Below, in pieces: positions 35,237-42,592 of a DNA stretch of 64,000 bases. The stretch is from Patulibacter americanus DSM 16676 (GTDB lineage: Bacteria; Actinomycetota; Thermoleophilia; Solirubrobacterales; Solirubrobacteraceae), in the NCBI RefSeq assembly GCF_000420025.1, contig NZ_ATUD01000006.1:1-64000 (forward strand), read 5' to 3'. Position 1 is the stretch's first letter. Every line of letters starts with the position of its first letter. Made by a program: the position numbers and the translations under genes. Below the pieces are notes generated by a model. It was not told the origin of the DNA and did not search any database. It was given only the letters and a program-made list of their open reading frames with translations.

Positions 35237-36649
35237 TCAGTCGGCGCGGCCGCGGGCGGCGCGCCAGGCGTCGTACTCGGCGCGGCGGGCGTCGCCCAGC
35301 GGGTAGATCCCGCGGATCGACTCGCCGGCCTGGACCCGCTCGAGCGCGAAGGCCTCGCGCTGCTCCTGCTCCCACGCGTCGTGCGCGATCTCCTCCGCGA
35401 ACGCGGCGGGCAGGACGATCACGCCCTCCGCGTCGCCCACGACGACGTCGCCCGGGATCACGAGCACGCCGGCGCAGGTGATCGGCGTGTCCACGTCGAG
35501 GGGGATGTGCTTGAGCCAGAGCGACTCGGCGTTGGGGAGCTGGAAGTACGTGGGCAGCTCGAGCTCGGCGACGCCGGGTGTGTCCCGCACGCCGCCGTCG
35601 GTGACGATGCCGGCGGCGCCGCGGGCGAGCGCGCGGGCGACGAGGATGTCGCCGATCGTGCCGGCGCCGCGCTCGCCGCGGGCCTCCATGATCAGCACGT
35701 CCTCGGGCGAGATCGACTCGACGGCCTGCTTCTGGGCGTCCTCCTTGCCCTTGCCGGCGTCGCGGATGTCCTGCCGAAACGCCACGTAGCGCAAGGTGTG
35801 GGCGTAGCCGACCATCCGCAGGTCGGGGCGGCTCGGGCGCAGCCCCGTCAGGAACGTGGCCTGCACGCCGCGCTTCGCGAGCTGCACGGTGAGGGTGGCC
35901 GTGGAGACCTCGCGCAGCTGCGCCTTCGCGTCGTCCGTGAGCGTCACGGGGCGGGGGGCGTTGATCCCGGTGGCGAACGCCCGCGCGGCCGCGGTCGTCT
36001 TCGGAAGGGCGCCGTAGGGCTTGAGCGGCTCGGGGGCCTCGACGACCGTGCTGGTGACGGAGCCGTGGCCGACGAGCTCGACCTCGACGACGTCTCCGGG
36101 CGAGACGACCCCCGTGCCGGTCGGCGTGCCCGTGAGGATGACGTCGCCCGGCTCGAGGGTGAAGAACCGCGAGAGGTCGGCGACGAGGTCGGCGAACGGG
36201 AAGAGCAGGTTCGCCGTGGTGTCGTCCTGGACGACCTCGCCGTTGACGCGCGTCACGAGCCGCAGGTCGGCGGGGTCGAGGCCCTCGGCGGCGACGACGG
36301 GTCCGAGCGGCGTGTAGCCGTCCTGGCCCTTCGAGAGCAGGTTCGACCCGCGGTCGGCCCAGCGCAGGTCGTGCACGCCGGCGTCGTTGGCGGCGGCGTA
36401 CCACCCGATGTGGCCGAGGGCGTCCTCCGGGGCGACGTCCTTGGCCCGCGTGCCGATGATGACGGCGACCTCGCCCTCGAACGCGAGCAGCTCGGTGCCC
36501 TGGGGGCGGACGAGCGCGCCGTCGCCCGTCACGGACGACGGCGGCTTGAGGAAGTACGAGGGCTCCGCCGGCGTCCGGCCCCGCTGCTCCGCGCGGCTGC
36601 GGTAGTTCAGGTGGACGGCGAAGACCTTGGACGGTGCGGGCGGGGTCAC
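35237..36649 (-). CDS. fused FAH-domain isomerase/decarboxylase and RraA-type aldolase
   Basis: 470 aa in two parts. Residues 1-230 are a fumarylacetoacetate-hydrolase domain (HpaG-like) with FEGEVAVIIGTRAKDV, GYTPLGPVV and LEPGDVILTGTPTGTG. HpaG decarboxylates 5-oxopent-3-ene-1,2,5-tricarboxylate and isomerises the product. After a linker, residues 240-470 are an RraA/HMG-aldolase domain with the signature TDGGVRDTPGVAELELP. RraA-fold enzymes cleave 4-hydroxy-2-oxo acids or decarboxylate oxaloacetate. Joining both would link two late steps of homoprotocatechuate breakdown. The start is GTG at 36649, two bases from box I; no frameshift is seen at the junction. Confidence 0.85.
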   Translation of the reverse strand: MTPPAPSKVFAVHLNYRSRAEQRGRTPAEPSYFLKPPSSVTGDGALVRPQGTELLAFEGEVAVIIGTRAKDVAPEDALGHIGWYAAANDAGVHDLRWADRGSNLLSKGQDGYTPLGPVVAAEGLDPADLRLVTRVNGEVVQDDTTANLLFPFADLVADLSRFFTLEPGDVILTGTPTGTGVVSPGDVVEVELVGHGSVTSTVVEAPEPLKPYGALPKTTAAARAFATGINAPRPVTLTDDAKAQLREVSTATLTVQLAKRGVQATFLTGLRPSRPDLRMVGYAHTLRYVAFRQDIRDAGKGKEDAQKQAVESISPEDVLIMEARGERGAGTIGDILVARALARGAAGIVTDGGVRDTPGVAELELPTYFQLPNAESLWLKHIPLDVDTPITCAGVLVIPGDVVVGDAEGVIVLPAAFAEEIAHDAWEQEQREAFALERVQAGESIRGIYPLGDARRAEYDAWRAARGRAD

Positions 36650-36651
36650 AT

Positions 36652-36666
36652 CGGAAATCCTATATG
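36652..36666 (-). promoter_or_regulatory. catabolic-locus box I (before fusion gene)
   Basis: On the plus strand this reads CGGAAATCCTATATG. It fills the 19-base gap between the monooxygenase stop and the GTG of the FAH-RraA gene. A -10-like TATAGG on the minus strand would give a very short or absent leader. Confidence 0.6.
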
Positions 36667-36668
36667 TC

Positions 36669-38558
36669 TCAGCCGCCCGAAGCCAGGACCGGGGCGAAGA
36701 ACGCGGCGAGCTCGTCCGTCGCCTCCAGGGGCAGGACCGCCGCGACGTACTGGTCCGGGCGGACCACGACGATCACGCCCGCCCGGTCGACGCCGCGCGC
36801 CCCGAAGATGTCGTCCTCGGGGTCCGTCGCGTAGACCTTCTCGTAGTCCACGAGGGTGAACGGGCCGGTCCGCGGCAGGAACACCGCCGGGACGCGCTCG
36901 AGGGCGACGTCGGCGAACCCCTGCTGGAGGACGACCTTCACGTCGAACCACGCGTCGTCGTCGGCGTCCTGCGGCGTGGCCCGCAGCGGCGAGTCCGGCG
37001 CGTCCTGCAGCCATCCGGCGAGGGCGGTCAAGGCGGAGTCCTCGCCGGCCGCCGCGCCGTCGGCGAACGCGTAGATCCGCCAGCGGCCGTCGGCCCGCGC
37101 GTGGTGGCCGAGCTGGATCGGCACGCCGTCGCACACCCGCACGACCGGTGCCGACCGGAACCGCTTGCCGATCGGGAACCCGGTCGCCCGCTCCTGATGC
37201 TCGGTGCCGCCCGTGATGGGCGAGCGCTCGTACTGCGTCATGAAGCCGGCGGGGAACTCGAACGTCTTGACGTAGAACTCCTCGAGCGCCGTCGGGTCGG
37301 CGAGCGTCCCGGGCTTGGCGGCCATGAGCGTCGACCACTCCCGGTCGAAGTCGATGAGGTTCTTGGCGATGACCTGGCGCTCGGCGGAGTACGTCTGCAG
37401 CAGCGTCTCGGGGGCGCGCCCGTCGAGCACGTGCCCCAGCTTCCAGCCCAGGTTGAACCCGTCTTGCATCGAGACGTTCATCCCCTGCCCGGCCTTCGCG
37501 CTGTGGGTGTGGCACGCGTCGCCCGCGATGAACACGCGCGGGGTGCGCCGGCCGACCTCGGCGGCGTCGACGTCGTCGAAGCGGTCCGTCAGGCGGTGGC
37601 CGACCTCGTAGACGCTGCTCCAGGCGACGTGGCGCACGTCGAGCACGTAGGGGTGGAGGATCCGGTTGGCCTGCGCGACGATCTGCTCGATCGTCGTGCT
37701 GCGCACCCGCCCGGCGTCGTCCTCGTCGACCTCGCCCAGGTCGACGTACATGCGGAACAGGTGGCCGCCCTCGCGGGGGATGAGCAGGATGCTCCCGCCG
37801 TCGTGGGACTGGATCGCGCACTTCGTGCGGATGTCGGGGAAGTCCGTGACGGCGAGGACGTCCATCACTCCCCAGGCGTGCTTGGCCTGCTTGCCCTCGA
37901 GCCGGCGGCCGATGGCCTGGCGCACCGGGCTCCGCGCGCCGTCGGCACCGAGCACGTACCGGGCCCGGACCGTCCGCTCCTGGCCCGCGTGGCGGCCCAG
38001 CGTGTGGCGCACGGTCACGGCCACCGGGTGGTCCTCGCCGTCCTGCACCTCGAGGCCGACGAACTCGATCCCGTAGTCCGGCCGCATGCGCGCCGGGGCG
38101 TGCAGCATGGCCTCGAGGAAGTAGTCCTGCACCCGCGCCTGGTTGACGATGAGGTGCGGGAACTCGCTCACGCCGGCGGGGTCGTCGGCGCTGCGGGAGG
38201 CGCGGGCGATGCGCGTCGGGTCCTCCGGGTCGGGCTTCCAGAACGACATCGTCGTGATCCGGTAGGCCTCCTCCGTGATCCGGCCGGCGAAGCCGAACGC
38301 CTGGAACGTCTCGACGCTGCGGGCCTGGATGCCGTCGGCCTGACCGACCTCGAGGCGGCCCTCCCGCCGCTCGATGAGCCGCGTGGTGATGCCCGGGAAC
38401 TGGGCGAGCTGGGCGGCGGCGATCAGCCCCGCGGGGCCGGCGCCCACGATGAGGACGTCGACCTCGTCGGGGAGCTCGTCGGGGCGCCCGGTGGCCGCCG
38501 AGTCGGCCGGCTGGACCCGCGGGTCCCCGGAGACGTATCCGTGATGGTGGAACTGCAT
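36669..38558 (-). CDS. FAD-dependent aromatic monooxygenase (phenol hydroxylase-like)
   Basis: 629 aa. Class A flavoprotein hydroxylase: GxGxxG in VLIVGAGPAGLIAAAQLA, the DG motif VLGADGARSPVRQAIG and the GD motif FIAGDACHTHSAKAGQGMNV. A C-terminal thioredoxin-like extension is present, as in phenol 2-monooxygenase and 3-hydroxybenzoate 4-monooxygenase (MobA). Here it probably hydroxylates 4- or 3-hydroxyphenylacetate to 3,4-dihydroxyphenylacetate, the HpaD substrate, using NAD(P)H and oxygen. GAGGAG seven bases upstream fixes the start at 38558. Box J stands in its promoter region. Confidence 0.85.
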   Translation of the reverse strand: MQFHHHGYVSGDPRVQPADSAATGRPDELPDEVDVLIVGAGPAGLIAAAQLAQFPGITTRLIERREGRLEVGQADGIQARSVETFQAFGFAGRITEEAYRITTMSFWKPDPEDPTRIARASRSADDPAGVSEFPHLIVNQARVQDYFLEAMLHAPARMRPDYGIEFVGLEVQDGEDHPVAVTVRHTLGRHAGQERTVRARYVLGADGARSPVRQAIGRRLEGKQAKHAWGVMDVLAVTDFPDIRTKCAIQSHDGGSILLIPREGGHLFRMYVDLGEVDEDDAGRVRSTTIEQIVAQANRILHPYVLDVRHVAWSSVYEVGHRLTDRFDDVDAAEVGRRTPRVFIAGDACHTHSAKAGQGMNVSMQDGFNLGWKLGHVLDGRAPETLLQTYSAERQVIAKNLIDFDREWSTLMAAKPGTLADPTALEEFYVKTFEFPAGFMTQYERSPITGGTEHQERATGFPIGKRFRSAPVVRVCDGVPIQLGHHARADGRWRIYAFADGAAAGEDSALTALAGWLQDAPDSPLRATPQDADDDAWFDVKVVLQQGFADVALERVPAVFLPRTGPFTLVDYEKVYATDPEDDIFGARGVDRAGVIVVVRPDQYVAAVLPLEATDELAAFFAPVLASGG

Positions 38559-38619
38559 GAGTCTCTCCTCGACGCCCTTCCCGCATGGCCGCATCGTTCT
38601 ATTATCGAATGATGCGTTC

Positions 38620-38632
38620 TCATATAGGATCC
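38620..38632 (-). promoter_or_regulatory. catabolic-locus box J (monooxygenase/IclR divergent promoter)
   Basis: The minus strand reads GGATCCTATATGA. It lies 62 bases before the monooxygenase start and 57 bases before the divergent IclR gene, so it may serve both. Confidence 0.5.
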
Positions 38633-38688
38633 GACCGTAGCGGAGCCGGCGGCACCCGGCAAGGCCTCGTGCGCGCCAGAATCACGAC

Positions 38689-39348
38689 ATGACCGAAGCG
38701 AAGCGGCCGACGGGCTCGCAGACCCTCTCGCGCGGCATCGAGGCGTTGAAGGTGCTCGGCGACGCGGAGGGTCCCGTGACGATCAGCGAGTTGACCGGCC
38801 GCCTCGGGCTGCACCGGTCGATCACCTACCGCATCGTCCGCACGCTCGAGGACCACGGGCTGGTCACCCGCGACGCGGGCGGCGGTCTCGCGCTCGGCCC
38901 CGGCTTCGCGGCCCTCGCGCGCAACGTCGCCGGCGGCCTGCAGGCCGCGGCGCTGCCGGAGCTGACGCTCGTGGCCAACGAGCTCGGCATGACGGCGTTC
39001 CTCGCCGTGCTCGACGGTGAGGACCAGGTCGTCACGCTCGCGAGCGTCGAGCCGCGCCACGGGGCGGCGACGGTCGTGCAGCGGCCCGGCAGCCGGCACT
39101 CGATCCACGCCGGCGCCCCGGGGCGGGCGATCCGTCGGCAGCTGCAGCCCGGGTCGTCCGAGGCCGCCTACGAGACGAGCCACGACGAGGTGATCGCCGG
39201 GCTCTCGTCCGTCGCCGTCCCCCTGGCCGTGCCCGGACAGCACCCCGTGGCGGTGGCGGTCGTCTACGTCGGTCGGCCGCTGGACGCGGCCGAGATCGGC
39301 CACCGGCTGGCGCGCGCCGCCGAGGCGATCGGCGCGGCGCTGCGGTAG
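38689..39348 (+). CDS. IclR-family transcriptional regulator
   Basis: 219 aa, slightly short for the family. An N-terminal wHTH (ISELTGRLGLHRSITYRIVRTLEDHGLV, about 30-57) precedes an IclR ligand-binding domain (ELGMTAFLAVLDGEDQVVTLASVEP) whose C-terminal part is reduced. IclR regulators commonly govern aromatic acid catabolism. Being divergent from the monooxygenase and next to box J, it is a second candidate for local control. Confidence 0.85.
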   Translation: MTEAKRPTGSQTLSRGIEALKVLGDAEGPVTISELTGRLGLHRSITYRIVRTLEDHGLVTRDAGGGLALGPGFAALARNVAGGLQAAALPELTLVANELGMTAFLAVLDGEDQVVTLASVEPRHGAATVVQRPGSRHSIHAGAPGRAIRRQLQPGSSEAAYETSHDEVIAGLSSVAVPLAVPGQHPVAVAVVYVGRPLDAAEIGHRLARAAEAIGAALR

Positions 39349-39369
39349 AGCGCGGCTTCGCCCGCGCCC

Positions 39370-40356
39370 CTACCGCCCCACGAGCTCGTCGCCGAGCCGC
39401 GTGCGCGCGTGGAGCACCCGGCGGCGGTCGCGGCGCGAGGCGACGAGCCCGGCGTCCCGCAGGACGGCGAGGTGCTGCGAGGCGCTCGCGGGGCTGACGC
39501 CGAGGCGGGCGGCGACGTCCGTCGTGCACGTCGGTGTGCGGCAGGCAACGAGCACCCGGGCCCGCGTGGCCCCGAGGAGGGCGGCCAGCGCGGGCTCGCG
39601 ATCGGTGGTCTCCTCGTCCCACAGTAGGCCGACGCCCCGGGCGGGGTAGATCAGGGTCGGCTGCCACGGCTTCCGCGTGATGACCCCGAGGCGCGTCGCG
39701 AACGCGGAGGGGACGAGGACCAGGCCACGGCCCTCGAGCCGCAGGTGCTCGTCGTGGCGGTGGTCGACGAGCAGCGTGCCGTCGCACCAGCGCACCGTGG
39801 GGTGGAGGTCGGCGAAGAGCGCCGCCGGCCCCTCCTCCGTGAGCCGGCGGGCGCGGTGGTGCAGATCGGCCTGCAGCAGGGCGACGATCTGCGGCCACCA
39901 CGGGGCGACGGCCCGGGCGAAGTAGGCCCCGAGGGTGTCGACCAGCCCGTCGAGCGAGCGCACGCGCTGCGGCGGATCCATGTGGTTGAGCTCCCACGCG
40001 ACCTGGGCGGCCGGCGTGGCGCGCATGCGCGCGAGGTCGTCGTCGATCGACGGCAGCGGCGAGTCCGGGGGCGGCGTGAGGAAGTCGGGCATGTAGGCGC
40101 GCGGCGGCGTGAGGGCCAGGGGCTCGCCCAGGTCGAGCCCCGATGTGCGCCTGCGTGCCTCCACGATCCACGGGAGGTGGAGCGCCGCATGTGCGGGGTC
40201 GCGCAGGGCCGTGAGGCTGGCGGCCAGCTCCCAGCCGGCCGAGATCGCGAACCGCGTGGCGGCGAGGTCCCGCAGCCCGAAGTCGATGCGTACGCCGATT
40301 CGGGTGAGGCTAAATCGTTGGCGTGCCGCTGTCCACGGGAGGAAGGTCGCAGCCAT
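39370..40356 (-). CDS. ArsR-like winged-helix regulator (DUF5937 type)
   Basis: 328 aa. The N-terminal and middle part (IDFGLRDLAATRFAISAGWELAASL) match the DUF5937 region of actinobacterial regulators. The C-terminus is an ArsR winged helix (TDVAARLGVSPASASQHLAVLRDAGLVASR). A Cys pair (ACRTPTCTTD) lies just before the HTH. The start is unsure: the only standard codon is ATG at 40356, which overlaps the start codon of the divergent cupin gene; family alignment suggests a start some 25 residues later, where no ATG, GTG or TTG exists. Confidence 0.72.
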   Translation of the reverse strand: MAATFLPWTAARQRFSLTRIGVRIDFGLRDLAATRFAISAGWELAASLTALRDPAHAALHLPWIVEARRRTSGLDLGEPLALTPPRAYMPDFLTPPPDSPLPSIDDDLARMRATPAAQVAWELNHMDPPQRVRSLDGLVDTLGAYFARAVAPWWPQIVALLQADLHHRARRLTEEGPAALFADLHPTVRWCDGTLLVDHRHDEHLRLEGRGLVLVPSAFATRLGVITRKPWQPTLIYPARGVGLLWDEETTDREPALAALLGATRARVLVACRTPTCTTDVAARLGVSPASASQHLAVLRDAGLVASRRDRRRVLHARTRLGDELVGR

Positions 40357-40732
40357 GGTCACCCCGTCGTCACCCCTCCTCCCCGCGGTCACGGCCCTCG
40401 ACGACCTCGCCACGAGCTCCGGCGTCGCGCGCTTCCAGGGCGCCGTCGACGGCGGCGCGGCCAGGCCGGCCGCGAGCTTCTTCGTCGTCCGCACCGCGCC
40501 CGGCGGTGGCTCGGCGCTGCACATCCACCCGTACCCCGAGGTCTTCGTCCTGCTCGAGGGCACCGCCGAGCTGCGGGTGGGGGAGGTCTCCGTGGCGCTC
40601 GCGGCCGGGGGCGTCCTCACCGCTCCGGCGGGCGTCCCTCACCGGTACCGCAACACCGGCGACGCGCCGCTCCTGATGTTCAGCATCCACCCCGCCGAGG
40701 CCGTCGCCCAGACCCTCGTGCCGCCGACCTGA
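40355..40732 (+). CDS. cupin-domain protein
   Basis: 125 aa. A single cupin barrel: motif 1 is GGGSALHIHPYPEVFVLLEG (two His and Glu as likely metal ligands) and motif 2 is PAGVPHRYRNTGD. The product could be a sensor, an isomerase or a small dioxygenase. GGGAGGAAGG lies before ATG 40355. It is divergent from the DUF5937 regulator, with start codons overlapping on opposite strands, so that regulator probably controls it. Confidence 0.82.
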   Translation: MVTPSSPLLPAVTALDDLATSSGVARFQGAVDGGAARPAASFFVVRTAPGGGSALHIHPYPEVFVLLEGTAELRVGEVSVALAAGGVLTAPAGVPHRYRNTGDAPLLMFSIHPAEAVAQTLVPPT

Positions 40733-40848
40733 CCACATCCCTCTCTTCCCGCGAATCCGGGACGACGCGTCGTCCCGTCGATCCGCACCCCGAACACCAC
40801 CCACCCAACGAGGGCCGACCACCGGCCCGCACCCGCCGAGGAGGCACC

Positions 40849-41280
40849 ATGCGCATGATCTTCCCCAACCTGCCCGTGAAGGACGTCGGGAAGGCCCGAG
40901 CCTTCTACGAGGCGCTCGGTTTCTCCATCAACGAGGCGTTCTGCGACGACCAGACCGCGTGCGTCGTGATCGACGAGCACATCATGGTGATGCTGCTGGA
41001 GGAGGCGAAGTTCCGCGGCTTCATCAAGAACGAGATCGCCCCGCGCGACACGACGGAGACCCTGCTGGCGCTCTCGTGCGCGAGCAAGGACGAGGTCGTG
41101 GACCTGGCCGCGAAGGCGAAGGCCGCCGGGGCGGAGCCGTGGAACGACCCGACCGACATGGGCTTCATGTACGGCGAGAGCTTCCGCGACCTCGACGGCC
41201 ACGTCTGGGAGCTGATGTGGATGGACCCCGTGGCCGCGGCCGAGGGCATGGCCGCGGACGTCGAGCCGGCCTCCGCCTGA
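40849..41280 (+). CDS. VOC-family protein, near-copy of the gene at 448
   Basis: 143 aa, differing from the 448-882 product at only about two dozen positions, mostly near the middle and the C-terminus. The same FPNLPVKDV...RAFYEALGF opening and FRDLDGHVWELMWMDP ending are kept. GAGGAGG supports ATG 40849. The two genes share identical nucleotide stretches of over 80 and about 65 bases, pointing to recent duplication or gene conversion. Substrate unknown. Confidence 0.85.
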   Translation: MRMIFPNLPVKDVGKARAFYEALGFSINEAFCDDQTACVVIDEHIMVMLLEEAKFRGFIKNEIAPRDTTETLLALSCASKDEVVDLAAKAKAAGAEPWNDPTDMGFMYGESFRDLDGHVWELMWMDPVAAAEGMAADVEPASA

Positions 41281-41312
41281 CGCCGGCGGGTCCGGGCCGA
41301 GGCGCGTCGCGC

Positions 41313-41350
41313 GTCGGCCCGCACCCGTCCCGTGTCGGCCCGTACCCGTC
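41313..41350. repeat. 21-bp tandem direct repeat, two units
   Basis: GTCGGCCCGCACCCGTC and GTCGGCCCGTACCCGTC begin 21 bases apart (41313 and 41334) in the gap between the VOC and MarR genes. The repeat has no obvious role. Confidence 0.5.
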
Positions 41351-41409
41351 GCGCGCCCCCGGGCGATCAACCCTGCGCCCGGGCGGTCCGCCGGTAGCCT
41401 GAGCCGCCG

Positions 41410-41970
41410 ATGCGTCGACCCAGTGACGAACAGCCGGCACGCGAACCGCACGCCGATGCCGCCGCCGGGCCCTCCGAAGGACGCACGACCTACGACGACC
41501 CGATCGTCCCGGGCGACGTCGAGGACCTGCAGTCGTCGGTGAACTACCTCGCGATGTGGGCGGCCTCCGGCCGGCTGCGGCGCGACCTGATGGACGCGAG
41601 CGCCTTCCCGCTCCCCGATGACGTGCCTGCGTTCCTCGTCCTCAACCGGCTGGTCTACGGCGGAGCCACCCGGCCGACGGTGCTCGCCGACGCCCTGCAG
41701 ACGGGACCGTCGAACGTCTCCAAGATCGTGCGCCGCCTCGAGGCGGCGGGTCTCACCGCCCGGGTGGCCGACCCGACGGACGAACGCGCCGTGCTGGTCA
41801 CGATGACCGCGGCGGGGCGCGACGCGGCCGAGCGCATCGCCGCGGCCGGGCTGGGACTCGCGCACGACGAGCTCGGCCACCTCACCGCGGACGAGGTGGA
41901 GACGCTCCGCGTCCTGCTCGCGAAGGTCGCCCGCGGCCTCGTGCGGCGGTACCCGTTCGACCGCGTCTGA
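41410..41970 (+). CDS. MarR-family transcriptional regulator
   Basis: 186 aa. A hydrophilic N-terminal extension of about 35 residues leads into the MarR core: VLADALQTGPSNVSKIVRRLEAAGLTAR is the recognition helix region and DPTDERAVLVTMTAAGR is the wing. Helical ends form the dimer interface. TAGCCT at 41395-41400 lies nine bases before ATG and no Shine-Dalgarno is present, so the message may be leaderless. Target unknown. Confidence 0.85.
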   Translation: MRRPSDEQPAREPHADAAAGPSEGRTTYDDPIVPGDVEDLQSSVNYLAMWAASGRLRRDLMDASAFPLPDDVPAFLVLNRLVYGGATRPTVLADALQTGPSNVSKIVRRLEAAGLTARVADPTDERAVLVTMTAAGRDAAERIAAAGLGLAHDELGHLTADEVETLRVLLAKVARGLVRRYPFDRV

Positions 41971-42066
41971 CGGGGGCGCCGGGACGAACGGGGGTGCGTC
42001 GCCGTCGCCCGGGCGTTCCGGACGTCGTCGCACGCGGTCCGGTCGGAGGCGGCAGGCGCGTGGCGC

Positions 42067-42216
42067 CTACGAGCTGGCGAGGGTGATCGTGCACCGCGGT
42101 CCGGGGGCTGCGGCGAGTCGCGCATCGGCGGTGAGGAGCCTCCACGGCGAGGACTGCCCGTGCCTCGCCGTCGTTCAGGAGGGCAGCGGCGCGGCGGACG
42201 CGTCGACGACGATCAC
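42067..42216 (-). pseudogene. deleted and frameshifted VapC-type PIN toxin
   Basis: The minus strand begins [11 protein letters not shown], the canonical PIN start with the first catalytic Asp, overlapping the antitoxin stop (GTGA). It then needs a frame change to continue AALLNDGEARAVLA, and another to read LLTADARLAAAPGPRCTITLA, the usual PIN C-terminus. The central roughly 80 residues, with the other acidic active-site positions, are gone. About 150 bases remain of a gene normally near 400. The toxin must be inactive. Confidence 0.75.
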
Positions 42217-42437
42217 GCGGCGTCGCGGCGGCCGGACGCGACGTCGGCGACGAGATCCGTGGTGTCGACACGGAGGTCGGGCAACCCGCCCAACAGTGCG
42301 GGATTGTCGGCACTGCGCGAGACCTCGCCGAGCGCGCGCACGGCGAACGCGGAGACGGACATGGCGTCGCGGGCGGCGAGCCGCTCCAGGCGTTCGGCCA
42401 CGTCGTCGGGAACGTTGCGCAGATGCAGCGTCCGCAT
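42213..42437 (-). CDS. VapB/FitA-type antitoxin (ribbon-helix-helix)
   Basis: 74 aa. [20 protein letters not shown] followed by [16 protein letters not shown] is the FitA-like RHH DNA-binding fold. The C-terminal tail ([19 protein letters not shown]) is the toxin-binding segment. The start at 42437 is chosen over 42464 because the RHH fold begins there. Its partner toxin directly downstream is a remnant, so this is an orphan antitoxin that may still repress its promoter or neutralise a related toxin elsewhere. Confidence 0.8.
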   Translation of the reverse strand: MRTLHLRNVPDDVAERLERLAARDAMSVSAFAVRALGEVSRSADNPALLGGLPDLRVDTTDLVADVASGRRDAA

Positions 42438-42555
42438 GTTGCAGAATGCTAGTACCGACGGCAAGTGGTGGGCCGGGGCGGACCGAGCGTCCGTGCCCGT
42501 CGCCGCGCTGCGGCGCTCGGCCGTCCCGGTGGTGCCGTCCCCTCGACGGTTGGAG

Positions 42556-42584
42556 TTGTCCTGAGGACAGCATCACGGTACGGT
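42556..42584 (+). promoter_or_regulatory. promoter and palindromic operator of isomerase-like gene
   Basis: TTGTCC (42556-42561), a 17-base spacer and TACGGT (42579-42584) precede ATG 42593 by eight bases. TGTCCT-G-AGGACA (42557-42569) is a perfect 6-1-6 palindrome over the -35, a likely repressor site. Confidence 0.55.
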
Positions 42585-42592
42585 GGGGCGCG

